Shown: piece after piece, positions 29,021 to 38,117 of the stretch
Layout: each line of letters starts with the position of its first letter
How positions within the stretch are numbered: the stretch's first letter is position 1
Assembly: GCA_027214125.1 (NCBI GenBank)
Contig: JAPWHF010000005.1
Location: 294,244-358,243, forward strand
Length of the DNA: 64,000 nt
Direction of reading: 5' to 3'
Source: Zoogloeaceae bacterium G21618-S1
GTDB taxonomy: Bacteria > Pseudomonadota > Gammaproteobacteria > Burkholderiales > Rhodocyclaceae
Program-made: the position numbers and the translations under genes
Notes under the pieces: model-generated
Seen by the model: the letters and a program-made list of their open reading frames with translations, nothing else
Told to the model about the DNA's origin: nothing
Databases searched by the model: none

Positions 29021-29697
29021 ATCGCACGCAACCAGGTTTTCACCCGCTGACGCTCCAGCATGCCAAGCGCATCGGGGCCGCCGCGCGTATTGCTGGCCGC
29101 CCAGAAGCTGGCGCTCTGGCGGTCGATCTTGCGCATGCTCGCTTCGTGCAACTCCGGCAAGGTGATGACGCGCGCGCCGAGCGCCCGTGCGCCCTGCAGG
29201 GCTGACGAAGCATCGAGCTGCGTGAAGTCCGAGCCGCGGCCAAGGTTCTTCACCACAAAGTAGTTCAGCTCAGCGCCATAGGTGTTGATCAGTCGATTGA
29301 GCAGGCTCACCGAGTCGGCGCCCGAATCGGCCAGATGCCAGTAATTGACCGTCACGCCCATTTCCGAGAGCAGCGGCAGCAGGTCCGAATCCTTGATCCA
29401 GCGCGCCAGCGGCGCGGCGGTTTGCGCGGCCAGATCGACAATCACACTCGGCGCCTCGCCCTCTTCCGGCGCTGGCTCGTCGAAGACGGTGGCGATCAAG
29501 TCCAGCCCTTCGTAGGTATCGACGATCACCGGCGACGCATAGTCGGCATAGAAGCGGGTGAACGAGGTGTGTGAACGGTCGGTGTCGAAACCGGTGAACG
29601 GCCGCCCCTTGTCGATGAAGTACTGCGCCAACACCCGTGCCGTCACGGATTTGCCAACACCACCTTTTTCACCGCCGATGAGATTGAGAGAACTCAT
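28990..29697 (-). CDS. Orphan ParA/MinD-type P-loop ATPase
   Basis: The 235-residue protein starts with a deviant Walker A motif, GGEKGGVGKSVTARVLA, typical of ParA, MinD and plasmid-mobilisation ATPases. It continues with the switch-like FDTDRSHTSF and a Walker B-like SVIVDLAAQT. No ParB, parS-like repeat, replication or mobilisation gene is nearby, so plasmid partitioning is unlikely; chromosomal positioning of some cellular cargo is possible. The gene stands alone, divergent from the PrpF-like gene. Confidence 0.8.
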   Translation of the reverse strand: MSSLNLIGGEKGGVGKSVTARVLAQYFIDKGRPFTGFDTDRSHTSFTRFYADYASPVIVDTYEGLDLIATVFDEPAPEEGEAPSVIVDLAAQTAAPLARWIKDSDLLPLLSEMGVTVNYWHLADSGADSVSLLNRLINTYGAELNYFVVKNLGRGSDFTQLDASSALQGARALGARVITLPELHEASMRKIDRQSASFWAASNTRGGPDALGMLERQRVKTWLRAIYSSFDELPL

Positions 29698-29902
29698 GAG
29701 TCTGTCCTGTGGTTCGATGATCTAGCCAAACGACCGATTATCCGGGAATGCGCCAACACCATAACAAAAATCGCGCGCCAGCCGAGCCGCCAGACTAAGC
29801 CCGGACAATGACAGGCGCAAGCAAGACCGCTATAAAGAACACTCGGCGCCGGCCCGCTTCTACCACGCCGCCAACCCATCCCCGACAGACAAGCGCGTAC
29901 AC

Positions 29903-31045
29903 ATGCCACAAACCCGAATTCCCGCCGCGTGGATGCGTGGCGGCACCAGCAAAGGCGTATTTTTCCTCGCCAGCGACCTGCCTGCCGACACCGCCGAGCG
30001 CGACGCCCTGCTCATTCGCCTGCTCGGCAGCCCCGACCCCTACGGCAAGCAGATCGACGGCCTCGGCGGCGCCACCTCCAGCACCAGCAAGGTGGTCATC
30101 GTCTCGCCTGCCCGCGAGCCGGACTGCGATGTAGCCTACCGCTTCGGGCAAGTACTGATCGACGAAGACGCCATCGACTGGTCGGGCAACTGCGGCAACC
30201 TCACCGCCGCCGTCGGCCCCTTTGCGCTATGGCGCAAGCTGGTGTCAGCGCCAGCCAATGGCGAAGCCAACATCCGCCTGTGGCAGGCCAATGTGGACAA
30301 GCGCATTCACGCCCGCGTCCCGGTGATCGACGGCTTGCCAGTCGAGGGTGGCAAGTTCGTACTCGATGGCGTCGCCTTCCCCTCGGCGCCCATCACCCTC
30401 ACCTTTCTCGACCCCGGCAGCGCCGAGGGAGGCGGCATTTTGCCAACCGGCAACCCGGTCGACGCGCTCACGCTGACAGACGGCACCCGAATCGACGCCT
30501 CCCTGGTCAGTGCCGGCAACCCGATGGTGTTTGTCTCGGCCCACGCGCTGGGTGCCGACTGCACTGCATCGCAAGCCGAACTCAACGCCGACGCGGCACT
30601 GCGAGCGCGCTGCGAGCAACTGCGTATCGCCGGCGCGCTGGCCATGGGCCTGGCCGACTCGGCCGAAGCCGCCGCGCGCCGCCAGCACACCCCAAAGCTC
30701 GCCCTTGTCGCCCCGCCAGCGGAGTGCCAGTCTGTCGACGGCAAACACTTCGCCGCCAGCGATCTTGATCTGCTCACCCGTGTGCTGTCGATGGGCAGCT
30801 TCCATCACGCCATCCCGGGCACCGCCGCCATTGCCGTGGCCGCGGCGGCGGGCGTGCCGGGCTCGCTGGTATCGCGCCAACTCCTGAACGACCCGGTCGG
30901 CCCGCTGCGCATCGGCCACCCCTCCGGCCGCAGCGAAGTCGGCGCCACCACCCACACCAATAGCGGCCAATGGATACTGGAGGCGGCCGTGCTGCGACGC
31001 AGCGCCCGGATGCTGATGGACGGCTGGGCCTGCCTGCCCGGTTGA
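29903..31045 (+). CDS. PrpF-family isomerase (2-methylaconitate / oxalomesaconate type)
   Basis: The 380-residue protein has the PrpF fold of two diaminopimelate-epimerase-like halves. The family blocks IPAAWMRGGTSKGVFF, IDGLGGATSSTSKV, WSGNCGNL and HPSGRSEVGATT are present. PrpF isomerises 2-methylaconitate in the AcnD version of the methylcitrate cycle, and relatives act on 4-oxalomesaconate in aromatic degradation. No prpC, prpB or acnD lies here, so the exact substrate is open. The dienelactone hydrolase gene follows after 81 bases, which could hint at an aromatic-acid role. Confidence 0.88.
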   Translation: MPQTRIPAAWMRGGTSKGVFFLASDLPADTAERDALLIRLLGSPDPYGKQIDGLGGATSSTSKVVIVSPAREPDCDVAYRFGQVLIDEDAIDWSGNCGNLTAAVGPFALWRKLVSAPANGEANIRLWQANVDKRIHARVPVIDGLPVEGGKFVLDGVAFPSAPITLTFLDPGSAEGGGILPTGNPVDALTLTDGTRIDASLVSAGNPMVFVSAHALGADCTASQAELNADAALRARCEQLRIAGALAMGLADSAEAAARRQHTPKLALVAPPAECQSVDGKHFAASDLDLLTRVLSMGSFHHAIPGTAAIAVAAAAGVPGSLVSRQLLNDPVGPLRIGHPSGRSEVGATTHTNSGQWILEAAVLRRSARMLMDGWACLPG

Positions 31046-31126
31046 ACGCGACCGCCCGGCGGCGGTCACATGCGATGACATTCCGGCGGACAGCGGTCCG
31101 GCGGCCTCAGCCCTTGGAGACTTGCG

Positions 31127-31993
31127 ATGCAAACGGATCCCGATTTCGACAGCCTGCTCCCCGCCAACCGCCTCGATCGCCGCGGCTTTCTGCTCACCGC
31201 CACAGCTGCCGGCTTTGCCCTGGCCACCCATCCCGTGAGTGCTCAAACCATGATCCATACCGATGACGCCGGCCTGCGCACCGGCACCGACATGCTCGAC
31301 ACCGGCACCGGCGCCCTTCCGCTGTACTACGCCGCCCCCGCCCAGGGCGGCCCGCACCCGGTGGTGCTGGTGGTACAGGAAATCTTTGGCGTACACGAGC
31401 ACATTCGCGATGTGTGCCGCCGCCTCGCCCGCCTCGGCTATCTCGCCATCGCCCCCGAGCTGTATTTCCGCCAGGGCGACCCGGGCAAATACGACAACAT
31501 CCCCGCACTGCTCAAGGAAATCGTCTCGAAGGTGCCCGACGAACAAGTCATGTCGGACCTCGACATGACCGTGGCCTGGGCAGCCGGCCACGGCGGCAAC
31601 ACCGCCCGGCTCGGCATCACCGGCTTCTGCTGGGGCGGACGCATCGTGTGGCTGTATGCCGCGCACAACGCCAAGCTCAAGGCCGGCATCGCCTGGTATG
31701 GGCGGATTCGTGGCGACGCCTCCGCGCTCAGTCCGCGCCACCCGATCGATATCGTCGGCGAACTCAAGGCGCCAGTGCTTGGCCTGTATGGCGCGCAGGA
31801 CCAGGGCATTCCGGCGGCCGATGCCGAGGCCATGGGTGCGGCGCTCAAAGCCGCGGGCAAGAAAGGCGAGGTGGTGGTCTACCCCGACGCCGGCCACGCC
31901 TTCCATGCCGACTACCGGCCCAGCTATCGCGAAGGCCCGGCGCAGGACGGCTGGCAGCGGCTGCAGGCGTGGCTCAAGGCCAACGGGGTGTGA
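31127..31993 (+). CDS. Dienelactone hydrolase family protein, Tat-exported
   Basis: The 288-residue protein begins with a twin-arginine signal ([18 protein letters not shown], cleavage after VSA near residue 40). The alpha/beta-hydrolase that follows has a Cys nucleophile in GFCWGG, an Asp in GAQDQGIP and a His in DAGHAFHAD, the dienelactone hydrolase triad. Periplasmic members are less common than cytoplasmic ones, so the true substrate may not be a dienelactone. It ends four bases from the convergent AsmA gene end. Confidence 0.9.
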   Translation: MQTDPDFDSLLPANRLDRRGFLLTATAAGFALATHPVSAQTMIHTDDAGLRTGTDMLDTGTGALPLYYAAPAQGGPHPVVLVVQEIFGVHEHIRDVCRRLARLGYLAIAPELYFRQGDPGKYDNIPALLKEIVSKVPDEQVMSDLDMTVAWAAGHGGNTARLGITGFCWGGRIVWLYAAHNAKLKAGIAWYGRIRGDASALSPRHPIDIVGELKAPVLGLYGAQDQGIPAADAEAMGAALKAAGKKGEVVVYPDAGHAFHADYRPSYREGPAQDGWQRLQAWLKANGV

Positions 31994-31996
31994 GCG

Positions 31997-34066
31997 TCAG
32001 CGGGTGGCGCTCGCCGCCGTCTCGGTGCGCCACACCGGGGCGGCGAAACGGCCGCCCAGGCTGATCGGCTGGGTCTGCGTCTTCAATTTCCGGTACAGCT
32101 TGCGGCTCATGCCTTTGGGCGCCTCGGCCAGGGCAGCGGTCAATGACAGATCGAGCGCGCCGTCGCCCAGCCCGATCTGCCCCTGACCACTCAGTTGCAG
32201 CCACGCACCGCGAATCGACAGCGTCTCGATCCGCGCGACGCCAGCGGCCACCTGCATGTCGGCGCTGGCCGCGCGAATCGGCAGATTGTCCGGCACGGTG
32301 GCACTCGGCAGCGCCGCCGCCAGCACACTGTCCTGGCCTCGCAGCACGTCGATCAACGCCGTGCCACGCCAGGCGCCGCCGTTGAGTTGAAAACGCATCG
32401 GCCCCTGTGCCGTTGCCAACGGGTCGGCCGCGCGGGCATCGAAATCGAAGCGCACATCGGCGTCCAGCCCCCCACTCAGCATCGGCGTCGCCTCGGCGGC
32501 CATCGGCCATTGCTCGATGGCCACGCCGGTCGCCTTGACGCTGAGCGTGCCCGTGCCCGCCGCATCACGTGCGATCTGGCCAGACACGTGGCCATTGAAC
32601 ACCGCCCCGTCAAACGGCCCCAGGCGCAAGTCCGATCCATCGCTCGCCAGCGGCAACACCAGCGACTCGAAGCGCCAGCCATCGGCCTCCAGCCGATCTG
32701 CCCGAAGTCGCCCCGCAAATGGCGGCAACGTGGCGGCTGACCACAACGCGCGCAGCTCTGGGCGGTAGGCCGCCAGCGACAGCAGCGGCGTATGCAAATC
32801 AAACTGCAAGGCCGGCGTGGTCTCGGGGTGAACGTTCACCGTCCCGGCCAGCCGGTGGGTGCCATCGTTGAATGCCAGTTCGGACTCGAGCGCACCGGCC
32901 AGCGGCTGCCAGGCGAGTTGCCCGGTGATTTGCAGTTTGCGCGCCGGTGCAGCATCCGCACGTGGCCAGCCGAGGTGTACGTCCAAGCCGTTGAGCAGGA
33001 GTTCGGCGGGCTCACTGCGCCATGCCGGCACTGCCTGCAAACTCACGCCATGACTGCGGCCGTCGCGACGCAGGTTACCCTCCAGCGACAGGCTATCGGC
33101 GGTCCAGCCCTCGCCCCCCGACCGCAGATTGCTCAGCCGCCCGGCCAAGGCGCCGCCGCGTTCGCCATCGCGCTTGAAGCTCGCCGTGGCCAACGCCAGA
33201 TGCAGGCCGTCCTGCCATTGCCACTCGGCCACGTCGGCGGCAAGCTCGCTGGTGCCGCTGCGGCCGGTGCCGGTCATGCGCAGCGCCACGTCACGCCCTT
33301 GCCAGCGGCCTTGCGCATCCGCCGCCACGCCGCCCAGGCTGAGCCCCAGACTGGCGCGCTGGTAGCCCAATGCCTCGCCGGAAAAATCCACGCCGGCCAT
33401 GTTCAGACTCACGACGCCTTCGCCATCAATATCGAAACCGGCCGTCATCCGAAAGCGCCCGGCCGCATGCATGGCCCCCACCGCCGTCGCATCACCTTCA
33501 ACCCCGAGGCCGCCGCGCACGCCTCTGCCCACCGGGCCAATGAAAGCGGTCACACCGGATAACTGCAGCGTCACGCCATTGATGGGGTCGACCACTTCCA
33601 GCGCGCCATCGGTGACAGTCACCCGGCGCACGTTGAAGGCCACCTTGCGCGGCTTGATCGAGGTTGCCTCGCGCAAGCCGTCGAACGACTCGAGTGTTTT
33701 GAGGACATCGCGCGTCAGGTGGATCTTCAGGCCCTCGAAGCGCATCTCCTGAACATCAACCTGACGCGACAGCAAGGGCAACAGGCCCACGTGGACACGC
33801 ACGCGTGCCATGTACGCGGCAAGGTGCTCGGGCGCACCACGCGCCGACACACTGACCTGCGCCGCATCGAGCGCCAGACGGGGCCAGAATGACAGCGTGA
33901 GCGGCCCGTCGATACGCAGCGCCCGATCATGGCGCTCGGCCACTGCCTGAACCAGCTCGGCTTTGACGCGCTCGCTGTCGAAGGTTTCGGTGAGATACCA
34001 GATCGCGCCAACGGCCAGCAAGAGCAGACACAACAGAAAAATGGCGAGATTTTTGAACAGGCGCAT
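31997..34066 (-). CDS. AsmA-family protein
   Basis: The 689-residue protein has one N-terminal transmembrane anchor (residues 7-26, LAIFLLCLLLLAVGAIWYL) and then a long beta-rich periplasmic region. It ends with the AsmA C-terminal domain (ALPSATVPDNLPIRAASADM, LDLSLTAALAEAPKGMSRKL). AsmA-like proteins are now seen as bridges for phospholipid transport between the membranes and affect outer-membrane assembly. The length is usual for the shorter members. It stands alone between convergent and codirectional genes. Confidence 0.9.
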   Translation of the reverse strand: MRLFKNLAIFLLCLLLLAVGAIWYLTETFDSERVKAELVQAVAERHDRALRIDGPLTLSFWPRLALDAAQVSVSARGAPEHLAAYMARVRVHVGLLPLLSRQVDVQEMRFEGLKIHLTRDVLKTLESFDGLREATSIKPRKVAFNVRRVTVTDGALEVVDPINGVTLQLSGVTAFIGPVGRGVRGGLGVEGDATAVGAMHAAGRFRMTAGFDIDGEGVVSLNMAGVDFSGEALGYQRASLGLSLGGVAADAQGRWQGRDVALRMTGTGRSGTSELAADVAEWQWQDGLHLALATASFKRDGERGGALAGRLSNLRSGGEGWTADSLSLEGNLRRDGRSHGVSLQAVPAWRSEPAELLLNGLDVHLGWPRADAAPARKLQITGQLAWQPLAGALESELAFNDGTHRLAGTVNVHPETTPALQFDLHTPLLSLAAYRPELRALWSAATLPPFAGRLRADRLEADGWRFESLVLPLASDGSDLRLGPFDGAVFNGHVSGQIARDAAGTGTLSVKATGVAIEQWPMAAEATPMLSGGLDADVRFDFDARAADPLATAQGPMRFQLNGGAWRGTALIDVLRGQDSVLAAALPSATVPDNLPIRAASADMQVAAGVARIETLSIRGAWLQLSGQGQIGLGDGALDLSLTAALAEAPKGMSRKLYRKLKTQTQPISLGGRFAAPVWRTETAASATR

Positions 34067-34143
34067 GACCGATCCGGGTGCGATAGCGTAGATACGCCGT
34101 CATCTTAGCGCCAATACGGACGCAGCGTTTGGCCGATCCGGGC

Positions 34144-34680
34144 TCAGTCCGACGGGGTCGCGCGTAGCGATGCGTGACGCAGCAAGTAGTCGGCCACCAG
34201 GCCGTTCACGGTGCCAAACACCACGGCCGCCAGCGCGAACACCGGCACCAGGTAGAAAATGCCATCATGCGGCACCAGCCACAGCCGAGCGATCAGAATC
34301 TGCCCCGAAAAATGGCCAAAAGCGGCGAGCACACTGTGACTGACCGGGCCGAACCAGCGCTTGGGCAAGTGCTGCGCCAAGGCCAGCACCCCCAGGCTGA
34401 TCAACGCCCCGCTGACGCTCAAGAAGAAACCTGGCGCCAAAAACTGGCCGAGCACCAAGGACGCGGCAAACACCCGCAGCAAAGCGACCCAGGCCGCCTC
34501 GCGCCACCCCCAGCGCGCCAGCACCACCAGCGTAATGATGTTGCCCAGTCCCGGCTTGACGCCCGGCAGCGGCAGGGGGATCGCCGCCTCGGCAATCGAC
34601 AATGCGATAGCCGCCGCCGCGTAGCGGGCGATGCGCACATCGGCGTTGGTGACCGGGAGCTCAGTAGTTGAGCGTGTCAT
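34144..34680 (-). CDS. Gx transporter family membrane protein
   Basis: The 178-residue protein has about five hydrophobic segments and the motif PLPGVKPGLGNIITLVVL. This is characteristic of the Gx transporter family (formerly heptaprenyl diphosphate synthase component I), an ECF-S-like membrane protein. ATG 34680 overlaps the end of the NusG-II gene by 20 bases; an in-frame ATG at 34698 is an alternative. Elsewhere the family is found beside NusG-domain and ApbE-type flavinylation genes, suggesting flavin- or quinone-linked membrane redox work. Here it is the third gene of a rapZ operon. Confidence 0.85.
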   Translation of the reverse strand: MTRSTTELPVTNADVRIARYAAAAIALSIAEAAIPLPLPGVKPGLGNIITLVVLARWGWREAAWVALLRVFAASLVLGQFLAPGFFLSVSGALISLGVLALAQHLPKRWFGPVSHSVLAAFGHFSGQILIARLWLVPHDGIFYLVPVFALAAVVFGTVNGLVADYLLRHASLRATPSD

Positions 34681-35050
34681 AAGCGCTACTGTCGCCAAGC
34701 AGGCGCAGGCTGACTTCGTTGGGCGCGCAGATGGCGACCGCGCCGGCGCGGCTCAGCCAGCCTTGCAACACACAATACTGGCGAGGTCCGGGGTCGCTGA
34801 GCACGCGCGCCCGGCCCGGCTCGACTTGCACCCGGGTCTGACCGAGCGGGCCGTCGACATCGACCGATGCCGGGCGATCGAGGCTCAAGCGAGCGACCAC
34901 CTTGCCACCGGCACGCACCTCGGCCCAGCGCGCCACGCCGCCTTGCCAGAGCGTCAGTGCAAAAAACACGCAGGCGGCCAAACCGCCGCCGATCACCAGA
35001 ATATCGCCCGGACGAAAGCCGGCCCGCCATTCATGCCAGGCCAGCTTCAT
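34661..35050 (-). CDS. NusG domain II-containing membrane-anchored protein
   Basis: The 129-residue protein has one hydrophobic segment (residues 16-35, [20 protein letters not shown]) followed by a beta-rich NusG domain II. That domain has the ending [20 protein letters not shown], where the ICAPN pattern is typical. Its ATG overlaps the rapZ stop in ATGA. The open frame extends to 35986 only as a shadow of rapZ. Function unknown; the fixed pairing with a Gx transporter is the best clue. Confidence 0.85.
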   Translation of the reverse strand: MKLAWHEWRAGFRPGDILVIGGGLAACVFFALTLWQGGVARWAEVRAGGKVVARLSLDRPASVDVDGPLGQTRVQVEPGRARVLSDPGPRQYCVLQGWLSRAGAVAICAPNEVSLRLLGDSSAYDTLNY

Positions 35051-35916
35051 GAAGAGGTCTGACCGTCCCGCGAACGTCGCGCCGAGGCGCGATGCCGAAC
35101 CATGACGCGCACGCTCTCGCCAAAAGCCTTGGCCAGCCATTCGGCGAAATACACCGATCGATGTTGCCCGCCGGTGCAGCCGATGGCCACCGTGAGATAG
35201 CTGCGATTGTCGCGAATGTAGGCCGGCAGCCAGTTGGCCACAAAGGCGCGGATGTCTTCGGCCATGCGGCCGACTTCGGGAATGCGCTCGAGGAAGTCGA
35301 TCACCGGCTGGTCCTTGCCGGTGAGCGGACGCAGCTTGGGGTCGTAGTGCGGATTGGGCAGGCAGCGCACATCGAACACCAGATCGGCATCGACCGGAAT
35401 GCCGTACTTGAAGCCGAAGGACTGAAACAACAAGGTGAGGCCGGCAGTGGCTTCCAGCTGCATGTAGTCCTTGATCCAGGCACGCAAGGTGTTGGCCTGG
35501 GTGTCGCTGGTGTCCATGCGGTAGCCCAGGCGCGCGATCGGGTCGAGCGCCTCGCGCTCGCGGGCGATCGCCTCGGCCAGGGTGACGTTCTCTTCGGCCA
35601 GCGGGTGGCGCCGGCGGGTTTCGGAGAAGCGGGCAATCAAGGTGTCGTCGCGGGCATCGAGAAAGATGAAGCGCACATCGGCAATCATGCCGCGCAGCCG
35701 CTCGACCTCGCCAGGCAAGGCGGCAATCGACATGCCTGAACGCACATCCACCGCCACCGCGACGCGCTTGTAGCCGGCGCCGTGCAGGTTGGTCACCAGT
35801 TGCGGCAAGAGCGTCGCAGGCAGGTTGTCGACCACATAGTAGCCGCCATCTTCGAGCACATTGAGGGCAACGCTCTTGCCCGATCCAGACAAGCCGCTGA
35901 TGAGGACGATCTGCAT
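35047..35916 (-). CDS. rapZ: RNase adapter protein RapZ
   Basis: The 289-residue protein has an N-terminal P-loop [11 protein letters not shown], the block [17 protein letters not shown], and a C-terminal domain with [32 protein letters not shown] and a basic tail. RapZ guides RNase E to cleave the GlmZ small RNA and so adjusts glucosamine-6-phosphate synthesis; it also binds GlcN6P. ATG 35916 matches the family start. Upstream open frame to 36090 is spurious. hprK and ptsN, its frequent neighbours, are not here; instead it leads a NusG-II/Gx transporter operon. Confidence 0.95.
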   Translation of the reverse strand: MQIVLISGLSGSGKSVALNVLEDGGYYVVDNLPATLLPQLVTNLHGAGYKRVAVAVDVRSGMSIAALPGEVERLRGMIADVRFIFLDARDDTLIARFSETRRRHPLAEENVTLAEAIAREREALDPIARLGYRMDTSDTQANTLRAWIKDYMQLEATAGLTLLFQSFGFKYGIPVDADLVFDVRCLPNPHYDPKLRPLTGKDQPVIDFLERIPEVGRMAEDIRAFVANWLPAYIRDNRSYLTVAIGCTGGQHRSVYFAEWLAKAFGESVRVMVRHRASARRSRDGQTSS

Positions 35917-36209
35917 GTTGAGGCCCGTAACGGAATGCGTCGAGTGTATAGCGAACGGCCCTGTGATGACACCCGCCGACGAGCACCCTGCCGGCCAGAA
36001 CACCGCTTCAGTCGGGCATATTAGGGAAAACCTATACATCGCCCGGCGATTTGCCAATCTAGTCTTGAAAGGTTGATGCGGCGACTGCAACGACGCTGGC
36101 GGAGTCTGGCGCGGGGCATTCGATCAACCCCCGGCTGCGGCGCATTGCCAAGGCCGCCGGGCGGGCGCACGGCTCGTCCGGTCTTGAGACAGACCTGGAG
36201 GAGACCTTT
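35917..36209. promoter_or_regulatory. Divergent promoter region rapZ / TRAP operon
   Basis: The gap contains a nested dyad: TAGG-GAAAA-CCTA at 36022-36034, enclosed by CGGGC (36013-36017) and GCCCG (36041-36045). Such a site could bind a regulator of the TRAP genes, 170 bases downstream. No gene is apparent in the gap. Confidence 0.4.
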
Positions 36210-37340
36210 GTGGATAACAAAAATCAATCACCAGCATCGCAGATAGCCACACCACCACGACGCAATTTCCTGAAAACGGCCGCCGCCGGCGGCGCGCTGA
36301 TTGCCGGCGCCCCCTTTATCAGCAACGCCCAGGCGGCCAAGGGCAAGACCTGGAAAGTGCAATCGACCTGGGACGCGGGCACCACCGGCTACGCCTTGTT
36401 CGAGGAGTGGTGCAACGGCTTCCAGGAGGCCACCAGCGGCGAGCTGAGCATCAAGCCCTTCGGCGCCAAGGCGGTGGCGGCCGACAACAACGCGCTGTTC
36501 GAGTCGGTGCAGACCGGCGTGCTCGACGGCATGAACCCCTTCACCCTGTACTGGGCGGGCAAGATGCCGGCCAGCGTGTTCCTGTCGTCCTACCCGGTCG
36601 GGCCAGACCAGCCGGCGCAGTGGGACACCATGTTCTACGGCCTCGGCCTGCTCGAGAAAACCCGCGAGATCTACGCCAAGTTCGGCCTGGTGTATGTCGG
36701 TCCCATCCAGCATGACGCCAACATCATCCACTCCAAGAAACCGGTGCAGAGCGTGGCCGACTTCCAGGGCCTCAAGCTACGCGTGCCCGGCGGCATGGTG
36801 TCGGAAGTCTTCCAGGCATTCGGCGCGAGCACGGTGAGTTTGCCGGGTTCGGACATTTTCCCGGCGCTTGAAAAAGGCACGATCGACGCGGCCGACTATG
36901 TCGGGCCGGCGGTCAACTGGGATCTGGGCTTTGCGCAGGTGACCAAGTACATCCTGTTTGGCCCGCCGGGGCTGATGTCGGTCTACCAGCCGGTCGACCT
37001 GATGGACTTCACCGTCAACATGCGCGCCTGGAAGAGCCTGTCGCCGCTGATGCAGCAGATGGTCGAAGACCGGGTGAAGACCTATTCGGTGAAGCACTTC
37101 GTGTCGATCCAGAAGCGCAACGTCGAGGCGCTGGTCAAGTTCGAGAAGGCCGGCAGCGTCATCAACCGCATGAGTCAGGACGATCTGGACCAGTTCCGCA
37201 AGGCAGCCATCCCGATCTGGTTCAAGTGGGCCAAAAAAGACCAGGCCGCAGCCGAGGTGTTCAAGATGCAGCTCGACTACATGATGAATCCGATCATGGG
37301 CTATGTCTCCGCGGCCGACATCAAGGGCCTGAGCCTCTAA
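36210..37340 (+). CDS. TRAP transporter periplasmic substrate-binding protein (DctP family)
   Basis: The 376-residue protein has a twin-arginine signal (PPRRNFLKTAAAGGALIAGA, cleavage after NAQA near residue 43). The DctP-type binding fold follows, with the conserved GGMVSEVFQAFGASTVSLPG block around the arginine that usually grips the substrate carboxylate. The start is GTG, preceded by GGAGGAGA. It is closest in type to the mannitol/chloroaromatic TRAP binding proteins, which generally carry organic acids. The ligand is unknown. The small and large permease genes follow. Confidence 0.93.
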   Translation: MDNKNQSPASQIATPPRRNFLKTAAAGGALIAGAPFISNAQAAKGKTWKVQSTWDAGTTGYALFEEWCNGFQEATSGELSIKPFGAKAVAADNNALFESVQTGVLDGMNPFTLYWAGKMPASVFLSSYPVGPDQPAQWDTMFYGLGLLEKTREIYAKFGLVYVGPIQHDANIIHSKKPVQSVADFQGLKLRVPGGMVSEVFQAFGASTVSLPGSDIFPALEKGTIDAADYVGPAVNWDLGFAQVTKYILFGPPGLMSVYQPVDLMDFTVNMRAWKSLSPLMQQMVEDRVKTYSVKHFVSIQKRNVEALVKFEKAGSVINRMSQDDLDQFRKAAIPIWFKWAKKDQAAAEVFKMQLDYMMNPIMGYVSAADIKGLSL

Positions 37341-37424
37341 CAGCATCCTGGCTGAAGCAGCGCACCGCCCGGCACGATCCGGTGCGGTGCGATGTGCGCG
37401 CGCTGCACCCGAGGAGATGTGCCC

Positions 37425-38114
37425 ATGAACACAGAACCCGACTTTGGCTTCGTGCTGCCCCACATGGTCTATTGGGGCTGGCTTGCGATCATGCCGCTGA
37501 TCTTCATCTTCTGGGCGCGCTGGCAGGAACACGGCCAGCCGCCGTCACCCACGCCGGACGAAGAACTCGCCGTCAGTCTGCTGGCCGAGGAAGACCCCGC
37601 GCTGCATGTCGAAAACGGCCTCACCCGCGTGCTTGACGCGATCAGCAAATGGTCAGGCATCTTCGTCGCGTTCTGGACGGTGAACGCGGTGGTCGCCTAC
37701 TTCTACGAAGTGATCATGCGCTACATTTTCAACCAGCCGACCATCTGGGTGCATGAGTCGTGCTTCTTGCTGTTCGGCATGCAATACCTGCTCGCCGGCG
37801 CCTACACCCTGCTCACCGGCGGCCATGTGCGGGTCGACGTGCTCTACATCAAGCTACCGCCACGCGGCCGGGTGGGCATGGACATCTTCACCTCGGTGTT
37901 CTTCTTCATCTTCGCCATTGCGCTGTTCGGCACCTCCTGGGGTTTCTTCATGTCGTCCTACGGCATGGGCGAGACCACGGTCGAGACCTGGGGCATCCAG
38001 TACTGGCCAGTCAAGGGCATGATGGTGCTCGGCGCCGTGCTGCTGCTGCTGGCGGGCATCTCCAAGCTGGCCAAAGACATCGTGCTGTTCCAGCGCATGG
38101 GCCGGGAGGGCTGA
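37425..38114 (+). CDS. TRAP transporter small permease (DctQ family)
   Basis: The 229-residue protein has about five hydrophobic segments. The first, residues 5-24, is an extension, followed by a charged loop and then the standard four-helix DctQ domain (about 60-225) with WVHESCFLLFGMQYLLAGAY. This longer form is usual in the mannitol/chloroaromatic subgroup. GAGGAG before ATG 37425 sets the start; the open frame reaches 37392. The large permease begins three bases after its stop. Confidence 0.9.
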   Translation: MNTEPDFGFVLPHMVYWGWLAIMPLIFIFWARWQEHGQPPSPTPDEELAVSLLAEEDPALHVENGLTRVLDAISKWSGIFVAFWTVNAVVAYFYEVIMRYIFNQPTIWVHESCFLLFGMQYLLAGAYTLLTGGHVRVDVLYIKLPPRGRVGMDIFTSVFFFIFAIALFGTSWGFFMSSYGMGETTVETWGIQYWPVKGMMVLGAVLLLLAGISKLAKDIVLFQRMGREG

Positions 38115-38117
38115 GCC

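Noticed and set aside
28990..29697. Integrated plasmid partition locus
   Set aside because: No ParB, replication initiator, relaxase, integrase or att-like repeats were seen around the ParA-like gene.
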